A stretch of 64,000 nt of DNA from Neptunicella sp048268085 (GCF_048268085.1 NZ_JBLWWF010000007.1:124001-188000); one strand, 5' to 3'. Positions 1-9,160 are shown, counted from the first letter of the stretch. Made by a program: numbers and translations. Notes: generated by a model not told the origin, from the sequence alone.

Positions 1-129
1 CGTTTCGCCCTCTGTTAATTCGGCAGATAGTTGGTTTTCGGCGGTGACGAGGGCATCATCGATTGTTTTGTCGTGCAATTTAACAATACGTTGCTGTACG
101 TTGTTTTTGATTACCGTGAATGCTGGCAT
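1..129 (-). CDS. Phage tail-region protein, N-terminal fragment
   Basis: The first 43 codons of a minus-strand gene are present; it runs off the left edge of the window. Its ATG overlaps the TAA of the upstream tail-tip gene in a TAATG arrangement, which implies translational coupling. The visible residues begin MPAFTVIKNN and contain no membrane segment. Being downstream of the tail-tip gene, it could be a tail fibre or tail-associated protein, but no family is recognisable from so short a piece. Confidence 0.7.
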   Translation of the reverse strand, partial: MPAFTVIKNNVQQRIVKLHDKTIDDALVTAENQLSAELTEGET

Positions 130-3100
130 TACAGTTGCTCCACGGCTGTTAAGTAACCTGATGCACTACCAGAATCCACATAATTTGATGCATAAACCTG
201 CAATTGGTAACTTGCTGCACTAATCGTTGATACGTTGTGGTATGACAGGCTAACACTTGGAAATTTACTGATATCCGTGTCTTCATAACCCCCATTTACT
301 GATCCATTTTTTAACCATCTGACCTTCAATGTAACTAGTGTCACATTACTGGCATTGGCCTGCACTTCCATATCAAAATCCCAGGTGCCCGCTGGTACAG
401 ATAGATTGACCAACGTTTGCCAACTTCCCCCAGGTAAACTGTTTGAAGAACCACTATCGGAATAAGAACGGGCTGTTGCAATTGGGCCAGGTGGCCCTGG
501 TGGGCCTATGCCGCCATCTTGACCGTCTTGTCCGTCGACGCCATCTTCACCTACATATTTTGACCAAGTGTAATCACCCGCAGAGTTGCTTTCCGTTGCT
601 GTGGTTTTATTGGTAGCAATGCCAATATATTTTTTGCCTGTAGGGTTATTGCTTAATCCGCTACCACTGCCGTTGTCGGCATATTTTATCCAGGTGTAGC
701 GTGGCGTGCCGTCGGCACCCGGCGGGCCTTGTATACCGTCTTGGCCGTCACTGCCATCTTCACCCAAAATCTTGGACCACGCATAATCACCTGGCGTGCT
801 GCTTTCTGCCGATGTGGTTTTGTTGTAGGCAAAACCAATATACGCCTTGCCTGTTGGATTGTTGCTAATGCCGCTGCCGCTGGCATTATCCGCGTACTTA
901 ATCCAGGTATAGCGGGGTGTGCCGTCGGCACCTGGAGTACCAGGCACACCCTGGGGGCCATCGTCACCCACGTATTTAGACCAAGTGTAATCAGCGGGAT
1001 TGGTACTCTCGGTAGCCGTGGTTTTGTTAGTGGCAATGCCGATATAAGTGCGACCCGTAGGCGAGTTACTAAATCCGCTACTACCTGTTGCATTGTTTGC
1101 GTAACGTATCCAGGTGTAACGCGGTGTGCCGTCGGCGCCCGGTGGACCTTGTATGCCGTCTTGGCCGTCCTGTCCATCATCACCGAGTATTTTTGACCAG
1201 GTGTAATCCTCTGGATCGGTACTTTCGGTGGCGGTGGTTTTGTTGTAGGCAAAACCAATATAGGCTTTACCCGCCGGGTCATTACTTATACCGCTACCCG
1301 CGGCATTGTTGGCATAACGTATCCAGGTAAACGTTGTTGTACCGTCGGTTCCGGGGGCACCAGGCACGCCAGCGGCGCCATCTGCCCCGGTGCGTAGTTT
1401 TACAATGGTAAAGCGCTGGGTAATGTCGCTGTAACCTTCACGGGTGGCGGTTAAATCTACGTAGCCCTGGTCTAGACTCATTGCCGAAACAGTGTAAGTG
1501 CGGCCGGTTAAACTGCCGGTTACGCCGCTGCTGGCGCTGGCCGAAATGCTCCACGCTGCGCTGTCATCCACCAACCCAACATAAATAGATATTGTTGTAG
1601 CCGCTCCGCTAAAGTCGCCGCCCGTGCCATCTGGCGCAACAGATACAGCATGTACAGTGTTGCTTAACCATCCGCTAATTGCCGGTTCGCCGCCGCCAGC
1701 AGCTTGGGGTAGCCAGGTGTATATTGCCGGATCTGCAATACTTGCAGTGGCAACTGTACGGCCGGTTGCAACGCCGTAATAGGCTTTGCCGGTTGGATCT
1801 AAACTAATACCGGTACCGGTATCGTCGTCGGCATAGGCTAGCCAGGTGTAAAGGGTTTGTTCAACGCCGTCTATATCAATTGACACCCAGTTTTCGGCTG
1901 CGCCCTCGGGCGAGATGAGGCGGTATTCAATGGTATAGGTGACATCATCAATAATGTTTGGCAACACACATACCAACGACTGGCCGTAATACCTGACGGT
2001 GGTGTCGTCACTATTGTGCCACCGAAACTCATATATATGACTGGCAGAGTACGGTGTAGGCGGCTCTAACGTAATACTGCCGGGTACTGCATTAACGTTG
2101 GGTAGGGCAACGGGTGTAACCAGTACACCAATACCAAACGACTGAGTAACAAAATTGGAGAGTTCACCCAGGTTGTTTTTGGCGCGCACGTCTAGCTCGT
2201 AACTGCCCACCGCCAAGCCTTTAATAATATAGCTTTTGGTGCGGATGGTCGCGGTGGATATGACTTCTTCGGTTTCGCCCACTATTTTGTAAATTTGTAC
2301 ATCAAAAATACTGCTGGTGCTGGTCCAGCTAATTTCTAGCTGGCCGTCATTATTGTACAGCGGTGTAACGGTTAATCCGGTTGGATCTGCGGGGCCAGCG
2401 GTGGGGTTGATGGTGTCCGGAATGGGCGGTTGTGATGCACCAAAATCGATGTCGTATAAATACGGCTGATGCTCAACTAAATATAATTCGACCTGTAATG
2501 TGCTGTTTTTGGTGGTTTTTTCCAGCACTCTAAAGGGTTTTTGCACCCAACCCACGCTAGGGCGGGTAACATTAACCACCTGACCTACATTGAGTACATC
2601 GGCGTCGATATTAGCGGTTAATTTAGTATTTAGTGCCTCGCGGCTGCGATAGGCTAAAAACTTGGCTTGCTGCAGCGCTTCGTAGTAATAAATGGTGGCG
2701 GGTAGTTTTACCCGTTTCTCCATTCTTACCCCGTTATCTTCGGCCAGCCATTGTAAATCTAATGCGCTGTCTTTTTCGGGGAAGATAACCTCTTGGCTTT
2801 TCCAGTTTTTGTCTGGATCGAGATATTCGCAGATGATCCGGTTATAGCGATCAATGCCGCCCTCGGTGGTGGCTACATCACCAAAGAAGGTTTCGCCTTC
2901 GATTAACTCAAATGCTTCGGGGTCGTCGTCGCCTTCAATAATTAAATGATATTTGCCATCGATATTGGGCATGTGGGCGTTCATAGCGTTTAGCAGTACA
3001 TCGATGTGATCGGTAATGTCGCGATCTGTTTCTAGTAAATAATTACAGGTGTATTTTCGGCGGGTGTCCTCACTGCCATCAAATAGCGGCACTAACTCGG

Positions 3101-3776
3101 CACATTTGGCGATAGCGTCGGTAAACGAGCCTTGATCAATTTTATTTGATGCTAACGTGTAGCCGTAACCCCAATCTGGGTTTTTTAACACGGTTAGTAA
3201 GGCGCTGGCGGCGTTTTCTGACCAGGTTACCGTTTGATCATAAATGTTGATATTGGGGTGGCCTTCGTCAACATCGACTGTGACCACTGGCTCGCTATTA
3301 AAGGCCTTGCCTTCTCCGTCCCACTGGCAGCGCAGGTAATCACACGCTAGACCGGTAAATTTATGGCGGGTTGGACTATAACCCGCCGCGTTTAAACGGG
3401 GGTCACTGTAGCCGTTTAAGGCATTAGGGAATGCTACCCGGTAAGCCCAGCGCCCGCCATCTGATGCATTAAATTTGGTGTTATTGATGGGTAGATCGTT
3501 GAGATAGATTTGCCCTAGTGTTGTTACACGCTCACCCCAGACAATAATGCGGTGCAACAAGTCGTTTTGAACATCATCCCGGTTGCCATCATTGGTATTT
3601 TGGAACGCGATAGTGCCAGATATACGCCCCTGCTTACCTAACACGACATTGATTGGATTATCGGTAGCGGGTCTGGTGACATCAATTCCACCGGTGTTGT
3701 TTTTGGGAATGTCGGGTTTTATTGCTATCGCTGCGCCAACACCCAGCAGCACCCCTATTGCTAATATCCACCACAT
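129..3776 (-). CDS. Tail-tip / central tail fibre protein (lambda J-like position) with collagen-like repeats
   Basis: This 1215-residue protein is the last complete gene of the tail module, where lambda carries the host-specificity protein J. The N-terminus is hydrophobic (about residues 3-20). A long baseplate-hub-like part follows (about 20-450), then a fibronectin-III-like segment (about 465-545). From about 816 to 1100 there are four 70-residue units, each a TW-Y-x2-N/D-N module closed by collagen-like Gly-X-Y tracts; a degenerate fifth module lies near 643-690. The last 115 residues look like a beta-rich receptor-binding tip. Its start overlaps the stop of the preceding DUF2163-like gene. 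The assignment as receptor-binding tail tip rests on position, length and repeat style; I do not see a clear sequence match to lambda J itself. Confidence 0.8.
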   Translation of the reverse strand: MWWILAIGVLLGVGAAIAIKPDIPKNNTGGIDVTRPATDNPINVVLGKQGRISGTIAFQNTNDGNRDDVQNDLLHRIIVWGERVTTLGQIYLNDLPINNTKFNASDGGRWAYRVAFPNALNGYSDPRLNAAGYSPTRHKFTGLACDYLRCQWDGEGKAFNSEPVVTVDVDEGHPNINIYDQTVTWSENAASALLTVLKNPDWGYGYTLASNKIDQGSFTDAIAKCAELVPLFDGSEDTRRKYTCNYLLETDRDITDHIDVLLNAMNAHMPNIDGKYHLIIEGDDDPEAFELIEGETFFGDVATTEGGIDRYNRIICEYLDPDKNWKSQEVIFPEKDSALDLQWLAEDNGVRMEKRVKLPATIYYYEALQQAKFLAYRSREALNTKLTANIDADVLNVGQVVNVTRPSVGWVQKPFRVLEKTTKNSTLQVELYLVEHQPYLYDIDFGASQPPIPDTINPTAGPADPTGLTVTPLYNNDGQLEISWTSTSSIFDVQIYKIVGETEEVISTATIRTKSYIIKGLAVGSYELDVRAKNNLGELSNFVTQSFGIGVLVTPVALPNVNAVPGSITLEPPTPYSASHIYEFRWHNSDDTTVRYYGQSLVCVLPNIIDDVTYTIEYRLISPEGAAENWVSIDIDGVEQTLYTWLAYADDDTGTGISLDPTGKAYYGVATGRTVATASIADPAIYTWLPQAAGGGEPAISGWLSNTVHAVSVAPDGTGGDFSGAATTISIYVGLVDDSAAWSISASASSGVTGSLTGRTYTVSAMSLDQGYVDLTATREGYSDITQRFTIVKLRTGADGAAGVPGAPGTDGTTTFTWIRYANNAAGSGISNDPAGKAYIGFAYNKTTATESTDPEDYTWSKILGDDGQDGQDGIQGPPGADGTPRYTWIRYANNATGSSGFSNSPTGRTYIGIATNKTTATESTNPADYTWSKYVGDDGPQGVPGTPGADGTPRYTWIKYADNASGSGISNNPTGKAYIGFAYNKTTSAESSTPGDYAWSKILGEDGSDGQDGIQGPPGADGTPRYTWIKYADNGSGSGLSNNPTGKKYIGIATNKTTATESNSAGDYTWSKYVGEDGVDGQDGQDGGIGPPGPPGPIATARSYSDSGSSNSLPGGSWQTLVNLSVPAGTWDFDMEVQANASNVTLVTLKVRWLKNGSVNGGYEDTDISKFPSVSLSYHNVSTISAASYQLQVYASNYVDSGSASGYLTAVEQL
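477..1331 (-). repeat. Four tandem 70-residue modules in the tail-tip gene, arranged A-B-A-B
   Basis: Four in-frame units of about 210 bp encode residues about 816-1100. Units 1 and 3 share IGFAYNKTT, SKILG and DGQDGIQGPPGADG. Units 2 and 4 share IGIATNKTT and SKYVG. This alternation indicates that a two-unit block was duplicated. Long open frames on the opposite strand here are by-products of the repeat and its Gly/Pro/Asp codons. Confidence 0.9.
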
Positions 3777-4366
3777 TAGACGGTATAAACCTCTTCTGTT
3801 GCATAACGATCTTTACGGGTGGCACCGCCTGTATTGCTGTAAGTGCCAGGTGAGTAGGTTTTGGCCTTGCCCCATGCTACATCGGTCAAAATAAACGGGG
3901 TTTGTTCAAAACAGTCATCATCAGGATCGCGCTGGTGTTGCGATGTAATATTGCTGCGATAGCCCCGGCTGGTTTTGACGGCAGCCAGATCGACGGACTC
4001 AAACGTAATAATTTTTGAATTGTCGGTTTCGTTGTGCACGTAACCAGTTATTTCGCCATGGTAAATACGGGTAATGGTTTGTAGTTGTTGGTATTGATCC
4101 AACTTAACCCGAAACATTTGCATTTTTTTATTACGCCATGGTGCCGACAATAAGTTGGTAATAAGGGTACCGTCGAGATCGTGCAGCTCGAATTTAACCT
4201 GATTTTCTTGCGGGCGGCTGGTTTGTTTGATGTCTGGCACCTGATCATGCGGCCAAAAACCGGCTAAATAGGTATCACCGTTGTAATCAAAATCAACGCC
4301 ATCGGTGGTAAAGTAAAACGTGGCATTACCCACCGGTAAAATAAGTAAAAATATATAGTTATTCAT
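3776..4366 (-). CDS. DUF2163-like baseplate hub protein
   Basis: A 196-residue protein in the order expected for phages with a TIGR02217/DUF2163 tail tip: it lies between the 202-residue tail protein and the tail-tip protein. Visible features fit the DUF2163/BR0599 group: an N-terminal beta segment with FTTDGVDFDYNGDTY, a central LHDLDGTLI stretch, a YHGEITG turn and a late CF motif. It should form part of the tail-tip hub. It shares a 4-base overlap with the gene upstream and a TAATG junction with the gene downstream. Confidence 0.7.
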   Translation of the reverse strand: MNNYIFLLILPVGNATFYFTTDGVDFDYNGDTYLAGFWPHDQVPDIKQTSRPQENQVKFELHDLDGTLITNLLSAPWRNKKMQMFRVKLDQYQQLQTITRIYHGEITGYVHNETDNSKIITFESVDLAAVKTSRGYRSNITSQHQRDPDDDCFEQTPFILTDVAWGKAKTYSPGTYSNTGGATRKDRYATEEVYTV

Positions 4367-4971
4367 GCGCCTATCTCGCGTACTTCACATTTTGTGTGGC
4401 CGGTTTTACCAGTATTGGCAGCTATGAGCAGATCTTGCATGTCGGACTCTAACCGCACCTGAAACAACACGTTACTACCGGTTTTTATCACTTCATCTGC
4501 GGCAACCGAGGCAAACAAACCGGGGTAAATTTGCACTGTGGATTCGCCACTGCTATTGCTGTTGATTACGTTTTGCACCATGTAGCATTTGGTATGTCCG
4601 GCAAACTGGATAAAATTACCCACCTTCCATAAACTGTTTGAGCTATTAGGGAAGCCTTTTAGCGGAATGCTAAACTGCCCCTTAGCGGTACTGGCACGCA
4701 CTAGCGGCGTGCCTAATAAGGTGCCGCGCTGCGGTAATGGGCTGGGTAAATTCCAGATACCACCCTGACCGCCCTGCCCGACTAAAAAGCTGTAAAAGTC
4801 CATCAGTTCGTCATAGTTGGAATTTTTTAGGGTTAAGTCCCACTCCCACACATGTTTACTGCCGCGTTTTGCAGTAAAGGCTTTGTATTCTTTGGCGTTA
4901 TTAATTTGAGTGGGATCGTAAGAGTTGGGAACAGCCTCCCACCATCCAAATGCGGTTGATAATGTCGCCAT
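4363..4971 (-). CDS. Tail protein, DUF2460/TIGR02217-like (distal tail/hub)
   Basis: A 202-residue protein directly after the tape measure gene. It carries an aromatic N-terminus (GWWEAVPN) and a WEWDLTL core followed by MDFYSFLVGQGGQGG, which resembles the DUF2460 tail proteins that gather at the tail tip. Position between tape measure and DUF2163-like genes supports a role in the distal tail or hub. The start overlaps the tape measure stop by one base. Confidence 0.65.
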   Translation of the reverse strand: MATLSTAFGWWEAVPNSYDPTQINNAKEYKAFTAKRGSKHVWEWDLTLKNSNYDELMDFYSFLVGQGGQGGIWNLPSPLPQRGTLLGTPLVRASTAKGQFSIPLKGFPNSSNSLWKVGNFIQFAGHTKCYMVQNVINSNSSGESTVQIYPGLFASVAADEVIKTGSNVLFQVRLESDMQDLLIAANTGKTGHTKCEVREIGA

Positions 4972-6956
4972 TAGATGCGCCGCCCGGTTGCTGATTGCAC
5001 ATCACGGATGATGCGGTTTTTGTTATTTTTGTACCATTGATCATACCCGCTAACATCATTAAGTACGGGCGAGAACGTAATATTGACCCCCCCACCGGTG
5101 GGGCCATCGACTTTGTGATCGACAATGGATTCGTCCGGGTGAACTACCGCCAACCGCCCACCGCGACCATCCATCCCACCGGAACGGGGGCCGTCGGGGA
5201 TATAACCGCCACCTTCGAAACTGGCGATGGTTTGCCCGGCAATTATACCGGCTGATGCGTAACCCAAACTACGTATAACATTTGAATAAGTTAGACCTGC
5301 AACAGGGCCCAATCCAATTGGGGGTGGCGCCAGTGCAGCAGCTGCTGCCATTTCTGTATTAACAACAGTTGTGGCAACCGCAATTGATTTTTGGATTAAA
5401 AAGGCGGCTTTTTGAATTGCCGTCCCGTCTTTTGCGCTTTGTTCGATTAGTGTAGCGGTTTGATCTGCCATGCTAGCTACATAATTAAACATGCCGTTTT
5501 CGGTTTGCTCTTGTATTTGCTGCTGACGGATGGAGGCTTGGCGCTGCATTTCTTCGAGCTTTTGAAAATGCTCAAACTTTATTTGTGCTTCCTGATCTTG
5601 CAGGTTAATTAACCCTGAAAAATCGTAATCTTCGGGCAGCAGGGGTTTAAAAACCAACCCCTGAAGCTCGGCCGATTCCGCATTAAATTCTGCATTAAAT
5701 TGCAGTTGATCCTGAAACGATTGCCACATGGAATCGGCTGATTTTTTTGCATACTCATCAACAATTGATGTATCTGAAAATAAATTTAACCCATCTAAAA
5801 TAGAACCGTCGGTCACCTCGATTATGGGCGCATCAATCCCTCCTCGATTAAATGTTGATAATTTATCCTTCCATGCGTTAACGGAGTTATCCCAAGCTGT
5901 ATCTACAATGCCTAGTGATTTAGTTATAACATCGCCTGCAGTTAAAAACTGATCTGCAAGAGCAGACTTTAACTGACTTAATTCACCACCGTCTAAACTA
6001 TCCGAAATTAAAGAAAAAATATCTTGAATACCTTGTTTTTTATTCCCTAAATACTCAAAACTAATACCTAATCCTTCAATAATTGCCGCTAAATTTTCCA
6101 GATCTCTGCCAACCGCTTTTGATACTTCAAATAGCTCATCCAGTTTACCTATAGCGACAATGGCAGAGTTTTCCATCACTTGAGCACTCTGACCAATGGT
6201 CTTATTTACCTTACCGAATTCTTTTTCTATTTTCTCTGCTTGGTTTAATAAAGTGCTGGATAATATCTCAGATGTTAATTGTCCTTGGGCGGCCATTTGA
6301 CGTAACTGATCAATATTTACACCCAACTCATCAGTTAGAGCCTTCATTAACCTTGGAGCAGCCTCGGCCACAGAATTAAATTCATCACCTCTAAATGCTG
6401 AAGCTGCCAAAGCTTGAGATAACTGCTTAATAGCCCCGGCAGTTTCTTGAGCGTCAGAACCACTAATTACAAATGACTGACTCACTGCTTTGGTGATTTT
6501 TAGCACTTCCTCTTGACTGTAACCTAGATTGCTAGTTGCGCGGGTTAACTTTGCGTACAAAGTTACATTTGATTCCAACGCAGTTCGGGTTTCAGAACTT
6601 AGTTCATTTAGCTTATTAAAGTATTCATTCAATTCCCTTTGGCTTTTTGAAACCAGCTTAAGTTGAGAATCCATTTTTAAATACTGATCAATGTAACTTG
6701 ACAATTTGGTAGCAGCCAGAGTTAACGAGACAGCGCCAAACGCTCTAGATAGTCCCAGTACTTCACTGCCCAATTTTCGAGTGGGCAGCGTAGCGGATCT
6801 CATTGACTTATCAAATATTCTGCTGTCATTTGCCGCTGTACGCGCAGTTTTACTATACGCATAGGTTTTGGCGGTGGTTTTTTCCAGCTCTTTTTTAAAT
6901 TCTGCTGAGTCCACCGTCATACGGGTGACGAGTTCGGCCAGTACGGTTTTACCCAT
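4971..6956 (-). CDS. Tail tape measure protein
   Basis: A 661-residue protein, the longest tail gene other than the tip. The N-terminal part (about residues 60-260) has the conserved tape-measure domain: IDQYLKMDSQLKLVSKS, then an amphipathic helical run with GDEFNSVAEAAPRL. A coiled-coil-rich middle follows, then a hydrophobic Ala/Gly-rich stretch (about 540-590) and a Gly-rich tail (FEGGGYIPDGPRSGG). Tape measure length sets tail length, and this one predicts a tail of roughly 100 nm by the usual 1.5 A per residue rule. The preceding chaperone pair is in the expected order. Confidence 0.9.
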   Translation of the reverse strand: MGKTVLAELVTRMTVDSAEFKKELEKTTAKTYAYSKTARTAANDSRIFDKSMRSATLPTRKLGSEVLGLSRAFGAVSLTLAATKLSSYIDQYLKMDSQLKLVSKSQRELNEYFNKLNELSSETRTALESNVTLYAKLTRATSNLGYSQEEVLKITKAVSQSFVISGSDAQETAGAIKQLSQALAASAFRGDEFNSVAEAAPRLMKALTDELGVNIDQLRQMAAQGQLTSEILSSTLLNQAEKIEKEFGKVNKTIGQSAQVMENSAIVAIGKLDELFEVSKAVGRDLENLAAIIEGLGISFEYLGNKKQGIQDIFSLISDSLDGGELSQLKSALADQFLTAGDVITKSLGIVDTAWDNSVNAWKDKLSTFNRGGIDAPIIEVTDGSILDGLNLFSDTSIVDEYAKKSADSMWQSFQDQLQFNAEFNAESAELQGLVFKPLLPEDYDFSGLINLQDQEAQIKFEHFQKLEEMQRQASIRQQQIQEQTENGMFNYVASMADQTATLIEQSAKDGTAIQKAAFLIQKSIAVATTVVNTEMAAAAALAPPPIGLGPVAGLTYSNVIRSLGYASAGIIAGQTIASFEGGGYIPDGPRSGGMDGRGGRLAVVHPDESIVDHKVDGPTGGGVNITFSPVLNDVSGYDQWYKNNKNRIIRDVQSATGRRI

Positions 6957-6957
6957 A

Positions 6958-7140
6958 TTATCCTCTTAATTTACGGTTGCGTTTAGTCGCTTTTTTGGCT
7001 TTTTCGAGGGCTTTGGTTTGCTTATCCTGATTAACTTTGTAAAACGCCATCCAATAGGTGAATTCCACCCCTGAAAATTGCAGGATTTCGGTGATGGATT
7101 TGCCTAAATCACGCGCCAACTGGAATGCAAAAAACATCAT
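6958..7140 (-). CDS. Tail assembly chaperone, T part (made by -1 frameshift)
   Basis: A 60-codon open frame that opens at ATGATG immediately after the G-type chaperone and ends two bases before the tape measure. Its product (MMFFAFQLARDLGKSI, later a Lys/Arg-rich end) resembles the T part of lambda gpGT-type chaperones. It lies in the -1 frame relative to the upstream gene, and a slippery heptamer sits just upstream, so it is most likely translated mainly as the C-terminal extension of the G protein rather than from its own ATG. Confidence 0.8.
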   Translation of the reverse strand: MMFFAFQLARDLGKSITEILQFSGVEFTYWMAFYKVNQDKQTKALEKAKKATKRNRKLRG

Positions 7141-7499
7141 TCCGTCGGCGCTTTGGAGTTTTTTTCGGCTTCCTCTTGCTCGGCTTTGCTAATGCCGGAC
7201 AATTTGGCAGCGGCGGTGTAAAGCTCGGTGAATTCATCAATAGGAATTGGCTCTAAAAACGCGATCACCTCTTGAGCGTCGAGCTTATCGACTAAACGCT
7301 GGCCTTTTTCACATACCGATAACGCCACCACCACCATGGCAAATGAACAATTATTTAATGGGCTATCTTTATTATAAAGCTCCAACCGCTGGCTTAGATG
7401 CAGGGCTTTTAGCTCTATATCGTCCCCAATGGACTCAATACGCACCGTGGTAGTGGCGGTAGTATTTGCCAGTGTCTGGAGTTTTTTAATTAAACTCAC
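7137..7499 (-). CDS. Tail assembly chaperone, G part
   Basis: A 120-residue acidic protein between tail tube and tape measure, the fixed position of the gpG-type chaperone that holds the tape measure before tube polymerisation. The N-terminal MSLIKKLQTL is followed by a helical, acidic body ending EQEEAEKNSKAPTE. A slippery A-rich run in its last codons allows a fraction of ribosomes to make the longer GT product. Its start overlaps the tail tube stop by four bases. Confidence 0.8.
   Translation of the reverse strand: MSLIKKLQTLANTTATTTVRIESIGDDIELKALHLSQRLELYNKDSPLNNCSFAMVVVALSVCEKGQRLVDKLDAQEVIAFLEPIPIDEFTELYTAAAKLSGISKAEQEEAEKNSKAPTE
7158..7164 (-). other. Programmed -1 ribosomal frameshift site (A AAA AAC)
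   Basis: Reading the minus strand in the frame of the G-like gene, the codons GAA AAA AAC contain the heptamer A AAA AAC in the correct X-XXY-YYZ phase. A one-base backward slip leaves that frame seven codons before its TGA and continues without a stop into the T-like frame. The family precedent is lambda G/GT and the many siphoviruses with the same arrangement. Confidence 0.85.
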
Positions 7500-7924
7500 G
7501 ATGCGGCCTCGTCGTGTGTGATGTCATCGGTACGGCGCAGGGTGCAGACAAAATATTTAGTGGACTCCGGTGCGCCACTTGGAATACCGTAATTTTTGAG
7601 TTTTACCGGTACTTGCAGCTCATCACCATCGGCATAAACACACTTAATTAATACCGGGGTTTTATTTCGTGCCGCAGCGCGGAACGCGAGTTGATCTGCA
7701 TCGGCTTTGTGATACTGGCAGGTTATATCCTGCTCTTGAGGCGTGTCCATTTCGTCCTCGAATTGATGCACGGTATCGTTAATAGTGGTGGTTTTACGCT
7801 CACCTTTACTTGTTCTGAATTCTGGCACCTCTTCAAGTCCATTTAGTACCACCCATGCTGGGGTTTCCAAATCCAGCGAATAGGACAACTCGGAACCGCC
7901 GATAATTGAGGTTTTGTCATTCAT
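7496..7924 (-). CDS. Major tail tube protein
   Basis: A 142-residue protein upstream of the chaperone pair, where the tail tube gene belongs. It is rich in beta-type sequence with a late CTLRRTDD strand. I chose the ATG at 7924 because GGAG lies eight bases upstream; a TTG five codons earlier keeps the frame open but overlaps that ribosome binding site. A leftward terminator lies just upstream, so expression may involve a separate promoter or antiterminated transcription. Confidence 0.7.
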   Translation of the reverse strand: MNDKTSIIGGSELSYSLDLETPAWVVLNGLEEVPEFRTSKGERKTTTINDTVHQFEDEMDTPQEQDITCQYHKADADQLAFRAAARNKTPVLIKCVYADGDELQVPVKLKNYGIPSGAPESTKYFVCTLRRTDDITHDEAAS

Positions 7925-7940
7925 TTTTTGTTGCTCCAAT

Positions 7941-7966
7941 AAAAAACCCGCCTAAGCGGGCGGGTT
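7941..7966 (-). terminator. Rho-independent terminator before the tail tube gene
   Basis: On the minus strand, CCCGCC and GGCGGG flank a short loop and are followed by TTTTTT. It starts in the stop codon of the DUF3168-like gene. In an antiterminated late operon it would be read through by Q-modified polymerase. Confidence 0.8.
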
Positions 7967-8342
7967 AGTTGTGAATAAAGTTGTAGGTTAGGTACACCTG
8001 GGTGATGTCTGGATCTTGCTGCTGTCCATCACCGTCACCGAGGAATTGGGTTAGCTTTACGGTTTTATCGCCCGCCGCCCCACGAAAACCATTTAGTAAC
8101 GAGATAATGGCGTTACCGATATTGCGGGCATCGGCGTAACTTTTTGCGTGCACGACAATACTAAACTGGCTTTGGTTGTTGCCGGTTGGCTGGCCACTTA
8201 TATCCGTGGGAATAACGGTATTGGTTTTTTGGTACGTAATAGCAGGGAAACCGTCATCGCGCAGGGCGGGCGAAATACGCCCATTTACCATGTCATAAAC
8301 TGTATTACTGCTAAGCAGTAAGGTACTAAGCGCGTTTTCCAT
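7965..8342 (-). CDS. DUF3168-like tail completion/terminator protein
   Basis: A 125-residue protein. The ATG at 8342 (MENALSTLLL) was chosen over a start 27 codons upstream because the DUF3168 family begins with a similar short helix and the longer version would overlap deeply with the gp10-like gene. It has VYDMVNGRISPAL near the N-terminus and a late YLTYNFIHN strand typical of the family. It likely caps the tail tube at the head-proximal end. It overlaps the preceding gene by 17 bases. Confidence 0.75.
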   Translation of the reverse strand: MENALSTLLLSSNTVYDMVNGRISPALRDDGFPAITYQKTNTVIPTDISGQPTGNNQSQFSIVVHAKSYADARNIGNAIISLLNGFRGAAGDKTVKLTQFLGDGDGQQQDPDITQVYLTYNFIHN

Positions 8343-8847
8343 ATTTTTTAATGCTCTGTAAAATAATGCGTTGATAAAGGCGCTGTTTAAAAATGGTAAG
8401 CGCCTGACGCTGGCCACGCTCAAAGGCGGGTAACAGCGTTGGCTGGGCTTTTATGCCGGGGTGCTGGACCGATTTATAAACCTTGCCACCAAAGGCGACG
8501 ACGGCGGTGTTTTTGCGTTTACGACGCCCTCGCCCGATCTTTTCATTGGGGATGCGGTGCGGCTTGGTGCCTTTTTCTATAAACCTTGCGCGCCACCCAA
8601 CCGACTTGTGGTAACCAATACTTAGGCTGACAACATTGTTACTGCGGCCTGTGCCGTTGTTGCGAAACACTTCGGTGCGGATGCTTTTTGCGAGCGCCCC
8701 GGTTTTACGGGCAACATTGGTACGGGCATCACGCACAATTGGCCGCGCGGCATCACGCAACGCTCCTGCCAATACTGTTTGACCTGCACTTTTACTCAGC
8801 TGCACCAGTGCACCTTGCAGTTGGGCTAAACCTTCAACTTTGTACAT
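8326..8847 (-). CDS. HK97 gp10-like head-tail joining protein
   Basis: A 173-residue basic protein with the HK97 gp10 pattern: an N-terminal helix (LAQLQGALVQLSKS), then RPIVRDARTN and a KTGALAKSIR motif, then a Y/F-rich core and GIKAQPTLLPAFE near the C-terminus. In this family it acts at the neck, joining tail to head. It overlaps both neighbours slightly. Confidence 0.85.
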   Translation of the reverse strand: MYKVEGLAQLQGALVQLSKSAGQTVLAGALRDAARPIVRDARTNVARKTGALAKSIRTEVFRNNGTGRSNNVVSLSIGYHKSVGWRARFIEKGTKPHRIPNEKIGRGRRKRKNTAVVAFGGKVYKSVQHPGIKAQPTLLPAFERGQRQALTIFKQRLYQRIILQSIKKYGKRA

Positions 8848-9160
8848 ATTTTGTGGCCGTGATAAATAGTTCGCGATTGGCGTAATTGGGGTTATCTATA
8901 TCGAGTATTTCGAATAGATCGTTTTTAAATTTTATGACCATATCGGCGGTGATACGCCGGTGATAACGCAAGTGGAACGTGAGGGTGTTTTGTATATCAA
9001 TCCCGTCTGATACCTGGTCGCGCTCTTTGGCGTTACTGACAACCTCGGCTTTTAAATTGAATTTTTCTACCGGGGTTTCGGTGGTTTCTGCATATTGGCC
9101 TTTCGTTTTTGTGAGTACACAAAAACCTAAACGGTGTTTTAACAGTCCAGCGCGGATCAT
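8834..9160 (-). CDS. Head closure / head-tail adaptor protein
   Basis: A 108-residue protein resembling the SPP1 gp16/HK97 adaptor group. It begins MIRAGLLKHRL, has a central TLTFHLRYHRRI strand and ends with FEILDIDNPNY followed by a beta strand. It lies between the connector and gp10-like genes, as in HK97-like phages. The stop overlaps the next start. Confidence 0.75.
   Translation of the reverse strand: MIRAGLLKHRLGFCVLTKTKGQYAETTETPVEKFNLKAEVVSNAKERDQVSDGIDIQNTLTFHLRYHRRITADMVIKFKNDLFEILDIDNPNYANRELFITATKYVQS

Noticed and set aside
686..1330. Open frames on both strands overlapping the tail-tip repeats
   Set aside because: They arise from the Gly/Pro/Asp-rich repeat and have no ribosome sites or family resemblance; the tail-tip frame explains the region.
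477..1331. CRISPR-like array
   Set aside because: The repeats are long, in frame and coding, without spacers; no cas genes are present.
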